From: Flavobacterium sp. 102 | Lineage (GTDB): Bacteria > Bacteroidota > Bacteroidia > Flavobacteriales > Flavobacteriaceae | NCBI RefSeq assembly: GCF_003634615.1 | Contig: NZ_RBKX01000001.1 | Location: 2,046,001 to 2,110,000, forward strand | Length of the DNA: 64,000 nucleotides | Direction of reading: 5' to 3' | Shown here: positions 54,101 through 63,002 of the stretch, piece after piece | How positions within the stretch are numbered: the stretch's first letter is position 1 | How the letters are laid out: every line of letters begins with the position of its first letter | The notes under the pieces: generated by a model | The model's database searches: none | Seen by the model: the letters and a program-made list of their open reading frames with translations, nothing else | Told to the model about the DNA's origin: nothing | Translations under genes and position numbers: made by a program

Positions 54101-54506
54101 TACCGGAGCTGACAGTAACCGTAACATTACTATTGTTAGAACACGCCTGATTGAGTACCTGAACCGAATAGTTCAAAGGCGTAACCGTACTGTTGATGGT
54201 TACATCGATTTCCTGAGTGGTGGTCGTGCCGCCTACAGTTTCTCTTGCAATGATGCGGTAAGTACCGGCGGTGAGACCACTAACGACATTAGTGGTTACC
54301 GAGGCATAAGGTGTCGTAAGATTGGGTAATTTATAAACGACATATACGATGGAGCCGGTTGGGTCAGGATTGGAAACAGTAAAGGTTAGGGTTCCGTTTC
54401 CGGCACAAGTTTCATTGGTGGAGGCCACAGAAAAGGTAAAGCTAAAGCCGGTTATGGGGCAAAGCAAAAGCAGTACAAGGGTTAGTCTGTAAAACCATTT
54501 TTTCAT
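51192..54506 (-). CDS. Large adhesin-like protein with T9SS type B sorting domain
   Basis: The 1104-residue exported protein starts with a signal peptide (MKKWFYRLTLVLLLLCPITG) and consists of many Thr, Ser and Asn-rich beta-sandwich repeats with the recurring phrase TYRIxxxDxCGN or YTVVVTDECG (VTDACGKTETIEFEV, VVTDECGYVHDPLLVTV). The last 85 residues are the type B sorting domain: YFTPNGDGIHETWYIK, VYIYDRYGKLITGF and VGWDGTLNGKQLFSDDYW. Type B cargo is often linked to SprF-type partners and the cell surface. Likely a surface adhesin; binding target unknown. Confidence 0.92.
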   Translation of the reverse strand: MKKWFYRLTLVLLLLCPITGFSFTFSVASTNETCAGNGTLTFTVSNPDPTGSIVYVVYKLPNLTTPYASVTTNVVSGLTAGTYRIIARETVGGTTTTQEIDVTINSTVTPLNYSVQVLNQACSNNSNVTVTVSSGTAATYEIFFGPVTFPVQTSNTFSGVPPGTYRIRVIDNCGNALVQTFIVTVSPNNLSVGGPVYSDTVPPSCTSVIVSNTLTPAGGNVIAYPLNITYIIYLPGGTTTHTEVLNSGNPTSAVLSHTFPTFINDDYTYEMIITDACGITYSNNFEISNIITMDATVEDLECKYFFVLNVANFSGSYTLNFDAFPPGFIPTDFNSAYPGPYNLPSVTFGSDTQSVPFGNYTVTVTDACGKTETIEFEVTNDPPLANIVGNNNGCQSTNGQIIAFVTGRKIVDAVITVAPTTYSSPLPHNVSAFINAGGVLVVSPVPVGDYTVVVTDECGYVHDPLLVTVPVYINRGISTNILHGCGRGSSSIELSSGNGNLTSAIITNAPINFPFPLPYDVTNNIVASGKLYLNNLPAGNYTFRTLDDCGFTNNTPISIDGYTVTVSNFSIIVGCGAFDVPLDFMSNLTVDETFWLQKLLDPVTGTWGHPETEVPYSPGAIPDSTTGIELENNSTNLNLVFNGRFRIVHHFTSFNNGSDINNNLVPNSIKDCVEILSPELTFDRVLAINDVYRVPCSTNGNLDVILFTSGEPPLHFTIVEKDGFPFFLDNGSSNVFLNLDPAIYKFQIEDNCGNTIIRTFDVSDLESLVVVYPTCNLVGCSTVITGNETFNLSSQAATILGIQSPANYTITYFTSQTNANNNTSPITNITAFNPTTNPQTIYVRLIFNQFPNCYQTGSFDLISGQNPAIPLSSAYSLCDGQPVVLNAGVGNLPTTTYSWSNGFNTDSITINQLGTTNVTVTATNTYGSCNNVPQNCVISKDITVTIVNVPEIDRIELHDWTANENTITVITTLSGDFEYSIDGINYQIDNSFTQLIPGLYTVYVRDTNGCRVVTQEVWLLNYPHYFTPNGDGIHETWYIKHSENEPHFQVYIYDRYGKLITGFPSGSVGWDGTLNGKQLFSDDYWFVVHREDGRVLKGHFTLQR

Positions 54507-54697
54507 AGCATCGTTAGCGTAATTAATCTAGGATAATATTTATTTCCTGACAAATTAAGATTTAAAAGTATGAAATTTAGATGAATATGAGAAAGTTAAA
54601 TCGTATTTTAACCTCTTAGTTGACATGGGTTTTGGTTTTTAAGAACAAAATTCCATGCTTTTTTTGTAATTGAAAGGTTTTCTAAGTTGTATGTTAT

Positions 54698-55897
54698 TTA
54701 GTTTAAATTACATTGTTGCTTTATAATCACAACATTCCACTCGCCATTTTCCTCTTTGATCAGCATTTCTACCTGAATCTCTTTTTCATAAATAGAAAAA
54801 ATCAATTTCTGAATGTTCGCTACTTTGTAATTTGACAATGTTCTTTGGTTCTGATTGAGGAATGGATGCTTGTTGAGCTCTATTTCCTGTAACGCTTTGA
54901 ACGCATTGGGATTGTTATTTTTGGCCAAAGTAAGGGTAAACTCCACGCATTTTTTACGGATAGTATTGATGGTTTTCATCTCTATCCGAATAGGATTTAC
55001 TTCAATGAGGCTATCGGTTCGTGTCATGGCTTTGGTTTTTTCATCAACATTGTATACTTCCAAGATTTCCTTAGGAATCATCACACTGAGTGCGCCTTTA
55101 GGGATGGCAATAGTAGTTTCATAACTGACTACTTCGTCGATATAATCTGAAGCATTTTCACTGGCATATTTCCTGAAGAAGCCTAAGAAATTTTGCATTT
55201 CTTTTTTTTGGTCTTTGGTTTTGATATAAATGTCATATAAAACACTCGAGCAGTATTTGTTGGTTTGTTGGTAAACCTGAGTCACAATACTTTTCAGAAG
55301 TGATTTATCGTTTTTTTCATCGACTACTATTTTAACTTTAGCCTCTTTTTTTAAATCATCGGTCAACCTTTGGATAGCGGTTTTTTTCTTGTCGTTCCAA
55401 TCTGAGATGTAACGGTTGATGAATTCTGCCAAAACCTGTTCTTCCGAAAGATTAAAAATCATCAAGCCCAGTTCATATTTTTGTTTGAAGTTTTTCGGGT
55501 CATATGCATTGGGGTCAAAACTTCTGAAATACGCCAATATTCTGAATTTCTGTTCCATTTGAATATTGACCGGCACAGAAAAATCGGGTTTGTCTTTATT
55601 GACTATAAGTTCAAAACCGGAATTGCCGAGCTTAAAGCTGTTTTGTTTTTTAAAAATTAAACCCATGCTTTGAAAAGAAGCATCACCTCTTGGATTGGCA
55701 GAATGTTGTAAATCTTTATAAAATACGGCTTGGGTTAGGCTTTTTATCCAAATGTCATAGTAATTAAAATGACTCGGCATTTGCTTATCAAAAGGTTCCG
55801 AAAAAAGATTTTTTAAGGATGGATAGTATCTGTTGGTGTTTTGCGCCGATAGGGTAAAGGCGAATAATAAACTTGTTGTTAGTAGTATTCTTTTCAT
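54698..55897 (-). CDS. Hypothetical secreted protein, 399 aa
   Basis: I do not recognise a family. The protein has a signal peptide (MKRILLTTSLLFAFTLSAQN), no sorting domain and no later membrane span. It is charged and mostly helical, with two cysteines near the middle and end. The C-terminal 60 residues (NIQKLIFSIYEKEIQVEMLI, EENGEWNVVIIKQQC) could form a small beta-sheet domain. It is predicted to be periplasmic or outer-membrane associated. It is co-directional with the large adhesin gene 192 bases downstream but not clearly in one operon. Confidence 0.75.
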   Translation of the reverse strand: MKRILLTTSLLFAFTLSAQNTNRYYPSLKNLFSEPFDKQMPSHFNYYDIWIKSLTQAVFYKDLQHSANPRGDASFQSMGLIFKKQNSFKLGNSGFELIVNKDKPDFSVPVNIQMEQKFRILAYFRSFDPNAYDPKNFKQKYELGLMIFNLSEEQVLAEFINRYISDWNDKKKTAIQRLTDDLKKEAKVKIVVDEKNDKSLLKSIVTQVYQQTNKYCSSVLYDIYIKTKDQKKEMQNFLGFFRKYASENASDYIDEVVSYETTIAIPKGALSVMIPKEILEVYNVDEKTKAMTRTDSLIEVNPIRIEMKTINTIRKKCVEFTLTLAKNNNPNAFKALQEIELNKHPFLNQNQRTLSNYKVANIQKLIFSIYEKEIQVEMLIKEENGEWNVVIIKQQCNLN

Positions 55898-56074
55898 GTG
55901 TTTTTATCGAAGGGAAAACCATTTTGTCAAACCACTTTTTAGGGTATTTGATTTGGGGCAACATTAATTTCCCGCCAATTTAAGATTTTATAGCACAATG
56001 TTGAACAAAATAAAAAAGAAAAGCTGTCAGTAACGACAGCCTTTCGGTAAATGCATCAATGTAATACTGATGGC

Positions 56075-56689
56075 TTATTCTCCGTAAACAATTTCAATGA
56101 TATCACTAGCCAAACCGATTTCGACATCATCAATAACCCCGAAGGCTCGGTATTCCCAATGCTCAGGTTTATTGGGTTCGCTTAAAACCGGTTGGTATTC
56201 AAAAGGACTTTTAGTGGCTCGGGACAAAAAGGTGAAGGTAGAGGTGCCTTTTTGACGCCTATAAATATTGATACCGTCAGTATTGGTTTTCTTAAACCTG
56301 ATGAGTACTTTACCTCCCGACAATTCGCCTCTAATTACCGGTTTAAAAGTGGTAGGGTCAAATACTGAATCGGCTCCTATGATTCCTAAATCTTGTCCGA
56401 TAGTGGTGTTATAACCGGAAGCCATTTTGTGGCGGGCAATTTCAAAGCGCAGTTCGCCTCCTTGAGTGTTGATGGTCGTGTCTCGGGTTTCCAAGGCAGC
56501 TTTGTACAAATTTTTCTGAGTGTTTGCCGCATTGATGGCATCAATAATCGATTGACAAAGGGCAATCTCGGCAGTTACTTCAGCAGGGGTAAGCCCTAAG
56601 GCAGTTGCATGGATAGCAATTTTTTCTTGGTAATTCGTGGCCCAAATCGCTAATACAGATTCGGATCTCGGGAAAAATGGATTTTTCAT
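56075..56689 (-). CDS. Hypothetical protein with FN3-like C-terminal part, 204 aa
   Basis: There is no signal peptide (MKNPFFPRSESVLAIWATNY). The first half is helical (LGLTPAEVTAEIALCQSIID, AANTQKNLYKAALETRD) and the second half (about 120-204: ELSGGKVLIRFKKTNTDGIN, FTFLSRATKSPFEY, WEYRAFGVIDDVEIG) has the strand order of a fibronectin type III-like domain. Similar proteins occur in environmental Bacteroidota as lone genes of unknown function. It borders the repeat-rich region, so it may belong to an accessory segment. Confidence 0.7.
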   Translation of the reverse strand: MKNPFFPRSESVLAIWATNYQEKIAIHATALGLTPAEVTAEIALCQSIIDAINAANTQKNLYKAALETRDTTINTQGGELRFEIARHKMASGYNTTIGQDLGIIGADSVFDPTTFKPVIRGELSGGKVLIRFKKTNTDGINIYRRQKGTSTFTFLSRATKSPFEYQPVLSEPNKPEHWEYRAFGVIDDVEIGLASDIIEIVYGE

Positions 56690-56973
56690 GTTTTTAAAAG
56701 TTTAATTAGTAATTACATTTATTACTCACTGACACCAACTCCTTCTTACAGGTAAGGGTTTTTTCGTCCTCAAGATTGCGTGTCAAGTACTAGTGTTTCA
56801 TGTAATTCCTTTAGGGTTAAACTTTTATAACGCACTGTTTGATATACAGATAACGCAAAAAAAGCATAAATAGTATGCGCGCCTATTAAAAAAATAAGCC
56901 ATTCCTTATAAAATAAGCCTTCCGGTGGAAAAATTTGTGCTGATTTTTTCCGGAGCAATGGTTTTTTTAGTCA

Positions 56974-57309
56974 GGATTGCACTGTTTTTAGTTAGGATTG
57001 TGCTGTTTTTGTTTAGGATTGTACTGATTTTGGTAAGGATTGTACTGTTTTTGGTTGGGAATGTTGTGTTTTTAGTTGGGATTGTGGTGATTTTGTTTAG
57101 GATTGTGGTGTTTTTGGTTGGGATTGCACTGATTTTGGTAAGGATTGTACTGTTTTTGGTAAGGATTGTGTTGTTTTTGTTTAGGAATGTGGTGTTTTGA
57201 GTAAGGATTGTGGTGTTTTTGTTTAGGATTGCACTGTTTTTGGTTGGGATTGTACTGTTTTTAGTTAGGATTGTGGTGATTTTGTTTAGGATTGTGCTGT
57301 TTTTAGTTG
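56974..57309. repeat. Tandem array of sixteen 21-bp repeats
   Basis: Sixteen units of exactly 21 bases run without a break. Each begins GGATTG (GGAATG in units 5 and 11), has a variable TGT/GCA/GTG triplet with CTG or GTG, then a T-run, and ends GTTA, GTTG, TTTA or GTAA. Because the unit is 7 codons, one plus-strand frame stays open over ten units, giving repeats of VRIVLFL, but no credible start or promoter exists. The minus frames are broken by stops. It lies between the 204-residue protein gene and a REPIN-like element. Confidence 0.92.
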
Positions 57310-57334
57310 GGGCGGAAGGGTTTTGTATGAAAAA

Positions 57335-57516
57335 AATCCCGCTAGGGATTAAATAGCGGTAGAAAAGAATTTTATATTTAGAATAAATCCCTTTAGGGAT
57401 GATATATTTTACATGGTTTTTTAAAAAAAATACCTTTCATCATTTATTTAATCCCTAACGGGATTTTTATCTCTGATTGATTTTTTTTCTACCGATATTT
57501 AATCCCTAGCGGGATT
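57335..57516. repeat. REPIN-like element: two inverted 32-bp repeats around 118 bases
   Basis: The left arm 57335-57366 (starts AATCCCGCTAGGGATT) and right arm 57485-57516 (ends AATCCCTAGCGGGATT) are complementary over 32 bases with one mismatch. Each arm contains a smaller palindrome based on ATCCC and GGGAT, and two more such palindromes lie inside (AATCCCTTTAGGGAT and AATCCCTAACGGGATT). Paired inverted REPs are typical products of RAYT transposases. No RAYT gene is in this window. Confidence 0.7.
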
Positions 57517-57523
57517 ATTGCTT

Positions 57524-57545
57524 GACAGGTTTTTTTAAACCTGTC
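57524..57545. repeat. Short perfect hairpin
   Basis: GACAGGTTT (57524-57532) pairs exactly with AAACCTGTC (57537-57545). No T-run follows on either strand, so it is not a clear terminator. It lies between the REPIN-like element and the mutase remnant. Confidence 0.55.
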
Positions 57546-57549
57546 TAGT

Positions 57550-57627
57550 CTAGTCTTCCAACAAAACTTCCAAAATACTAATCGCAACCTCACTAATTTT
57601 CGTTCCTAGGCCAAAAAACGCAACAGT
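57550..57627 (-). pseudogene. Remnant of the 3' end of a methylmalonyl-CoA mutase gene
   Basis: On the minus strand 25 codons plus a stop read TVAFFGLGTKIS, then EVAISILEVLLED. The intact mutase at 59102 ends [12 protein letters not shown], then [13 protein letters not shown]. About 18 of 25 residues agree, and the DNA also aligns (about three quarters identical). Nothing upstream continues the match, and no start codon is available. The fragment lies beyond the FAD monooxygenase gene, as if that gene had been inserted next to the old end of mutB. Confidence 0.85.
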
Positions 57628-57647
57628 TTGCAAAGATGTCAATAGGA

Positions 57648-59099
57648 TTAAATACTATCACGCAAACAACGTCCTCTCGGTTCATCACCTTCATGGAGCA
57701 CCATTTCAGAATGTAAGAACTGTGCAGCGGCTTCAGATGCAGCCACTTTGATAGCACTACGCGCTAACATTTCTGATTCAAATCCGGTCAAGATACTTTT
57801 TCGCACACCGGCTTTTTTCCATTGAGATAAAGGTCTGCATGCTTTTGCTATTGCCCGGGCCAGCGCGAGTGCATCCAGTAGTGCCTGGTTTGCCCCTTGT
57901 CCTTTGAACGGGCTCATAGGGTGTGCGGCATCTCCAATTAGGGTGAATGGGCCACTTTCATCCAACAATGCGGAATCGAGTAATTCCCGGTCATACACCG
58001 GATAGGCGGATAGGTGCGTTTCCGGGGTGCTAGCCATAATTTGAGGAATAGGATTGTGCCATTGGGTCCTACGGCAGGCTTCCTGCTTGAGTGCGGGAAT
58101 GCCTTGAGCACAAAGCGCTTTCGCTTCATTTTCAGGCATTGGGTAGCTCAACTGCCACATTACGGAATCTGACGCATAAGGCATCATATATATACGCTCA
58201 TGGCCATTGGCCGTTTGGAATACTGTAGCCGAATCGAGCAAAGAAGTGTCATGACCTTCAAGTGCCGCTAAAGGACAAATCCCTAATATCACAATACAGC
58301 CAAGATAGCGCAAAGGGGTAACGTCCTCACCAATTAACAAACTGTGCACCGTACTGCGAATGCCATCGGCACCCACCACGAGGTCTGCCTTGGTCGTTTT
58401 TATTTGGCCGTTCACTTGAAAGCTCAGGTGAACACCTTCGCCGTCAACTTCCTTAAAACCGGTTAGCTGATGGCCCCATTGTATTGTCTCATGTCCGTTG
58501 AGTTGTTTCAGCAGCGCAGCACGCAACGATTGCCTTGCGATATGTATATTTCTGCGTTTTAGAGGTTTTTGGGAATCGGAGCCCAACCATTTCCTCATGC
58601 CCCATTCCCCAATTACTTTTCCTTCGGTGGTGTGAACCAAATGTCTTGTCGAAACCACGCCTTCTTCCAATGAAGAAATACCCAATCCGGCAATGGCTTT
58701 ACTGGCTTGTTGCAAAGTGAGACCATAGCCCTGGGCTCGGGCATCGAAACTGTTATCGCGTTCATATAGGGTAAAAGGGATACTGCGGTGCAAACAGGCC
58801 ACGGCAAGCGCAACGCCACCTATACCACCGCCAATAATGGCCACGTGTGGGTAGTTTTCGGTATCGGGAATAGGAGGGAAGTCAGACGCTATCAGTCCGG
58901 AGCCGGAACAATTAGAGCAGGTGTCGAGATGGGGTTTAGGGAGCGCAGGAGCTGTTCCTTCGCCTGTTTTTTCGAACTGATCTAATGCTGCCTGAAATTC
59001 GAGCCGCACTTTCTTTCGAAGCCTACGACTTTTTTTACCAAGTCCCTGACATTCCTCGCAGATGGTCCAGCTGGTTTTTTGATTTTCTTCCTTTTTCAC
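57648..59099 (-). CDS. FAD-dependent monooxygenase with two DnaJ-like zinc motifs
   Basis: The 483-residue protein starts at GTG 59099, 2 bases after the mutB stop. Residues 14-21 (CEECQGLG) and 61-68 (CSNCSGSG) are CxxCxGxG motifs, which would bind one zinc between them, as in DnaJ. From residue 84 an aromatic-hydroxylase fold follows: VAIIGGGIGGVALAVACLHR (FAD), VGADGIRSTV and LIGDAAHPMSPFKGQGANQA. It would hydroxylate an aromatic or polyketide-like compound with NAD(P)H and oxygen; the substrate is unknown. The gene is clearly richer in G and C than its neighbours, a sign of transfer. Confidence 0.9.
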   Translation of the reverse strand: MKKEENQKTSWTICEECQGLGKKSRRLRKKVRLEFQAALDQFEKTGEGTAPALPKPHLDTCSNCSGSGLIASDFPPIPDTENYPHVAIIGGGIGGVALAVACLHRSIPFTLYERDNSFDARAQGYGLTLQQASKAIAGLGISSLEEGVVSTRHLVHTTEGKVIGEWGMRKWLGSDSQKPLKRRNIHIARQSLRAALLKQLNGHETIQWGHQLTGFKEVDGEGVHLSFQVNGQIKTTKADLVVGADGIRSTVHSLLIGEDVTPLRYLGCIVILGICPLAALEGHDTSLLDSATVFQTANGHERIYMMPYASDSVMWQLSYPMPENEAKALCAQGIPALKQEACRRTQWHNPIPQIMASTPETHLSAYPVYDRELLDSALLDESGPFTLIGDAAHPMSPFKGQGANQALLDALALARAIAKACRPLSQWKKAGVRKSILTGFESEMLARSAIKVAASEAAAQFLHSEMVLHEGDEPRGRCLRDSI

Positions 59100-59101
59100 T
59101 G

Positions 59102-61264
59102 TTACTCTTCTAACAGTACCTCAAGAATATTTATCGCAGCCTCACTAATCTTAGTTCCCGGTCCAAAAACCGCCACGGCTCCGGCATCAAACAAGAATTG
59201 ATAATCTTGCGCCGGTATGACACCGCCAACAATGACCATAATGTCTTCGCGACCGTATTTTTTGAGTTCTTCGATTACTTGTGGAACGAGGGTTTTATGT
59301 CCGGCTGCCAAAGACGAAACACCTAAGATGTGCACGTCGTTTTCTACCGCTTGTTTCGCTGCCTCTTCCGGGGTTTGGAATAAGGGACCAATGTCTACGT
59401 CAAAACCTACATCGGCATAACCGGTGGCTACAACTTTGGCTCCACGGTCGTGACCGTCTTGTCCCATTTTGGCAATCATAATACGCGGACGACGACCTTC
59501 TTTCTTCGCGAAAGCGTCGGCTAATTGTTTGGCTTTTTCAAAGCTCTCGTCATTTTTAATTTCTTTACTGTACACGCCGCTAAAACTTCTGATTTGTGCT
59601 TTATAGCGTCCGAAAATTGCTTCCAAGGCATCACTGATTTCTCCTAGTGTGGCTCGGTTTCGGGCTGCTTCTACGGCTAAAGATAACAAATTATTGTCAT
59701 TCCCATGTACATGGGAACCTGTTGAATTGTTCTGCCAGGTTTTAGCACAGTCGGTTAATTTAGCCAAACATACTTTGACTTTATCATTGTCGCGTGTGGC
59801 TTTGATGTGTTGTAATTGCTCGATTTGTTGTTTGCGCACCATTTGGTTATCGACATCCAAAATGTGTAATGGATCTTCTTTGTCCAAACGGTATTTGTTG
59901 ACACCCACAATAATATCTTGAGAGCTATCGATACGCGCTTGTTTACGAGCGGCAGCTTCTTCGATACGCAACTTCGGAATTCCGGCTTCTATGGCTTTGG
60001 TCATTCCGCCAAGTTCTTCCACTTCTTCGATTAATGCCCAAGCCTTTTCGGCAATTTCAGCGGTTAAACTTTCAACGTAATAACTGCCGGCCCAAGGGTC
60101 AACGGTTTTACAGATTTTGGTTTCTTCCTGTAAAAATATCTGCGTGTTTCTGGCAATTCGTGCCGAAAAGTCTGTTGGTAAAGCAATAGCTTCATCTAAA
60201 GCATTCGTATGCAAAGATTGTGTTCCGCCAAAAGCAGCTGCGGCCGCTTCAATGGCAGTTCGTGCGACATTGTTAAACGGATCTTGTTCGGTTAAACTCC
60301 AACCCGAAGTTTGGCAATGCGTTCTGAGTGCCAATGATTTTTCGTCTTGCGGATTGAATTGTTTTAGGAGTTTTGCCCATAACATTCGGCCCGCGCGCAT
60401 TTTGGCAATTTCCATAAAGTGATTCATCCCAATCGCCCAAAAGAAAGATAGGCGAGGAGCGAACTCATCGATTTTCATTCCGGTAGCCAAACCGGTGCGG
60501 ATGTATTCTAGGCCATCGGCTAAAGTGTACGCCAACTCAATATCGGCAGTAGCTCCGGCTTCTTGCATGTGGTAACCCGAAATGGAAATCGAGTTGAATT
60601 TGGGCATTTTTTTGCTGGTGTATTCAAAAATATCGGCAATAATTTTCATCGAAGGCGTTGGCGGATAGATATAAGTATTGCGCACCATAAACTCCTTCAA
60701 AATATCGTTTTGTATCGTTCCAGAAAGCAATTCCGGTGCCACGCCTTGTTCTTCGGCAGCGACGATATAGAAAGCCATGATGGGCAAAACCGCTCCGTTC
60801 ATGGTCATCGAAACCGACATTTCGTTGAGCGGAATTTGGTCAAACAACACTTTCATATCTTCAACCGAATCAATCGCCACTCCGGCTTTTCCAACATCAC
60901 CAACCACACGTTCGTGGTCGGAATCATAACCTCGGTGAGTCGCCAAATCAAAAGCGACGGATAGTCCTTTTTGTCCGGCCGCTAAGTTTCTTCTGTAGAA
61001 AGCATTACTTTCTTCGGCAGTAGAAAATCCGGCGTATTGGCGAATCGTCCACGGGCGACGAACGTACATCGTAGCATACGGACCGCGAAGATTGGGTGCA
61101 AAGCCTGCTCCGAAACCCAGGTGCTCTAAATCGGCGATGTCTTCTTTAGTATAGGTTGGTTTTAAATCTATGTCTTCAGCAGTTTTGAAATTTGCAGTTT
61201 CAGAACTTATGCCTTCTGCCTTTTGGCTTTTGCCTATTTGTATATGTTGAATATCCTTTCTCAT
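59102..61264 (-). CDS. mutB: Methylmalonyl-CoA mutase, large (catalytic, B12-binding) subunit
   Basis: The 720-residue protein interconverts methylmalonyl-CoA and succinyl-CoA with adenosylcobalamin. The TIM-barrel substrate domain has [40 protein letters not shown] and [18 protein letters not shown]. The C-terminal cobalamin domain has the DxHxxG motif in [20 protein letters not shown] (lower axial His). Length is normal. It is 2 bases after mutA. Its last 25 residues have a diverged copy downstream at 57550-57627. Confidence 0.96.
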   Translation of the reverse strand: MRKDIQHIQIGKSQKAEGISSETANFKTAEDIDLKPTYTKEDIADLEHLGFGAGFAPNLRGPYATMYVRRPWTIRQYAGFSTAEESNAFYRRNLAAGQKGLSVAFDLATHRGYDSDHERVVGDVGKAGVAIDSVEDMKVLFDQIPLNEMSVSMTMNGAVLPIMAFYIVAAEEQGVAPELLSGTIQNDILKEFMVRNTYIYPPTPSMKIIADIFEYTSKKMPKFNSISISGYHMQEAGATADIELAYTLADGLEYIRTGLATGMKIDEFAPRLSFFWAIGMNHFMEIAKMRAGRMLWAKLLKQFNPQDEKSLALRTHCQTSGWSLTEQDPFNNVARTAIEAAAAAFGGTQSLHTNALDEAIALPTDFSARIARNTQIFLQEETKICKTVDPWAGSYYVESLTAEIAEKAWALIEEVEELGGMTKAIEAGIPKLRIEEAAARKQARIDSSQDIIVGVNKYRLDKEDPLHILDVDNQMVRKQQIEQLQHIKATRDNDKVKVCLAKLTDCAKTWQNNSTGSHVHGNDNNLLSLAVEAARNRATLGEISDALEAIFGRYKAQIRSFSGVYSKEIKNDESFEKAKQLADAFAKKEGRRPRIMIAKMGQDGHDRGAKVVATGYADVGFDVDIGPLFQTPEEAAKQAVENDVHILGVSSLAAGHKTLVPQVIEELKKYGREDIMVIVGGVIPAQDYQFLFDAGAVAVFGPGTKISEAAINILEVLLEE

Positions 61265-61266
61265 GA

Positions 61267-62628
61267 TTATGCTTCTTGGGATAAACGTTCCTGTTCTAAT
61301 TTCTCCGCCAAACGTTTTTCAATAATCGGGGTGATTAAAGTTTTGCGCGGATTTTGTTTTACGAATGGGTACAATTCCAAGTCGTGTTTCATTTTGTCGT
61401 TTTTGTTAGGGTATTTGTTGGTGCCCAATAAAACTTCTTTGCCACTGTCAAACAATTCCTGTTCTTTGGCAGCGCTTTCGCTGATTTTCTTTTGGATATT
61501 CCCTTCGATTAATTGGGTGATCAAACCGCCATTGGCTTCGATGTCCTTGAATAACAACAAGGCTTTTTCGGCTAATTGTTCGGTTAAGGATTCTATATAA
61601 TATGCGCCATCGGCAGGGTTGTTCACTTTGTCGAAGTAACTTTCGTGTTTTAAGACTAATAGTTGGTTGCGCGCAATTCTGTCCCCAAATTCATTGTCTT
61701 TATGGTACAATGCATCGTAAGGCAAATTGGCAATGCTATTGGCGCCGCCTAAAATCGCCGACATGCCTTCGGTAGTAGTGCGAAGCATATTCACATTGTA
61801 ATCGTATAACGTTTTGTTGCGTTTGGTTGGGGTAGCAAGGATATGGCAATCGAAATTGTGATTGTATTCCTTTGCTAACGTATTGAATAATAATCGCAGC
61901 GCACGCAATTTGGCGATTTCAAAAAAGTAATTGGTGCCAACGGCTACTTCAATAGTTATAGGCTGATTCAGATTTTGAATTCTATTAAAATATTCATTAA
62001 CGTGTGCTAAAGTGTACGCCAATTGTTGTACCATATTAGCACCGGCATTTTGGTAAATTCCGCTACTGATATTTAAGAAAGGAGTAGTTGCTTTAGAAGC
62101 AATGGTATTCAATTTATCAAAATCTTTGTCTAAGTTTTCGAACCAATTGCCGTCTCTAACCAATTGCCCGATAGGATCTATTTGGAGGAATATACTGGCG
62201 TTGTTTTTTGTTTTGAAATCATCGACTTTATTTACGAAATCGATTGAAAGGAAAGGCAAATAAAAAAAATATTGGGTTTTGCCCAAAGGAAGATTCTCCA
62301 TTAATTCTTCCACTGCAATCGAATCGTTCTCAATCGTAAAACGAATACTTTCGGCACCGCGATTTAAAGTGTCTAAAGCGCGTTCGTTTGACTTTTTGAC
62401 ATCGTGAACGAAAATATTTTGAAGAATCGAAAAGGCATTTTCGTTTGCAGTAATTTCAAATTTGGTTTCCGATTCATCGTTATGATAGAAAGGTTTCACT
62501 TTGATTCCTTCGGGACTTTCCCAAACTAAAGTTTCGTTATAATCGGCACCTTTGAGTTCGTATTGAATTTGTTGTTTCCATTGTTTGGAAGACACCGTTT
62601 CGAATCCATTGAATAAATTGTCAGCCAT
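61267..62628 (-). CDS. mutA: Methylmalonyl-CoA mutase, small subunit
   Basis: The 453-residue protein is the non-catalytic partner. It keeps the TIM-barrel pattern ([20 protein letters not shown], LETYxE-like segments, [16 protein letters not shown] and [20 protein letters not shown]) but lacks a C-terminal cobalamin domain, being shorter than the about 620 residues of actinobacterial homologues. Together with mutB it forms the heterodimer. It follows the ftsB-like gene by 9 bases in one operon. Confidence 0.93.
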   Translation of the reverse strand: MADNLFNGFETVSSKQWKQQIQYELKGADYNETLVWESPEGIKVKPFYHNDESETKFEITANENAFSILQNIFVHDVKKSNERALDTLNRGAESIRFTIENDSIAVEELMENLPLGKTQYFFYLPFLSIDFVNKVDDFKTKNNASIFLQIDPIGQLVRDGNWFENLDKDFDKLNTIASKATTPFLNISSGIYQNAGANMVQQLAYTLAHVNEYFNRIQNLNQPITIEVAVGTNYFFEIAKLRALRLLFNTLAKEYNHNFDCHILATPTKRNKTLYDYNVNMLRTTTEGMSAILGGANSIANLPYDALYHKDNEFGDRIARNQLLVLKHESYFDKVNNPADGAYYIESLTEQLAEKALLLFKDIEANGGLITQLIEGNIQKKISESAAKEQELFDSGKEVLLGTNKYPNKNDKMKHDLELYPFVKQNPRKTLITPIIEKRLAEKLEQERLSQEA

Positions 62629-62637
62629 GGTTAGCAG

Positions 62638-62991
62638 TTATAAAGATTTTGACTTGGATTGTTCTTCTTTCAGAGAATCTTCCTCAAATTCGATGATGTA
62701 AACGTCTTCGCTGTCGCGTTTCATATAGTATTTTTCGCGGGCGTATTTTTCAATCTGGTCAGGATTTTTGAGGAGTTTGATGTTCTCTTGGTCTTTTCTG
62801 ATTTCGTCCTGATAGTATTTTTTGTTGTCTTCTAATTCGTCGAGTTGTTTGTTCAACACTCGTTGTTCCATATAGGAAGTATTGTCTATAAAAAGCATCC
62901 ACACGATAAAAAAACACAACACTATAACATATCGGTTTCCCAAAATTTTCAGGATAGGATAGTTATCGGTTAGGTTTTTAAAGAAGCTCAT
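62638..62991 (-). CDS. Septum formation initiator family protein (FtsB/DivIC-like)
   Basis: The 117-residue protein has one membrane span (about residues 20-37: YVIVLCFFIVWMLFIDNTS), a coiled coil after it (QRVLNKQLDELEDNKKYYQD) and the typical NPDQIEKYAREKYYMKR motif, ending in an acidic-basic tail. FtsB/DivIC proteins link FtsQ and FtsL at the division site. It lies between udk and mutA, as in other Flavobacteria. Confidence 0.9.
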   Translation of the reverse strand: MSFFKNLTDNYPILKILGNRYVIVLCFFIVWMLFIDNTSYMEQRVLNKQLDELEDNKKYYQDEIRKDQENIKLLKNPDQIEKYAREKYYMKRDSEDVYIIEFEEDSLKEEQSKSKSL

Positions 62992-63002
62992 GTATGGTTT
63001 TT

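Noticed and set aside
56770..56958. Minus-strand frame of 62 codons with one hydrophobic stretch
   Set aside because: It has no ATG, starts only at TTG, lacks a promoter motif and reaches the edge of the repeat array. Coding is not supported.
56925..57200. Plus-strand open frame of 91 codons with VRIVLFL heptads inside the 21-bp repeats
   Set aside because: The start is a GTG without promoter, the frame is open only because the period is a multiple of three, and later units break it with stop codons. It is a by-product of the repeat.
57335..57516. CRISPR array
   Set aside because: The repeats are inverted and palindromic with unequal spacers, and no cas gene is present. A REPIN-like element explains it better.
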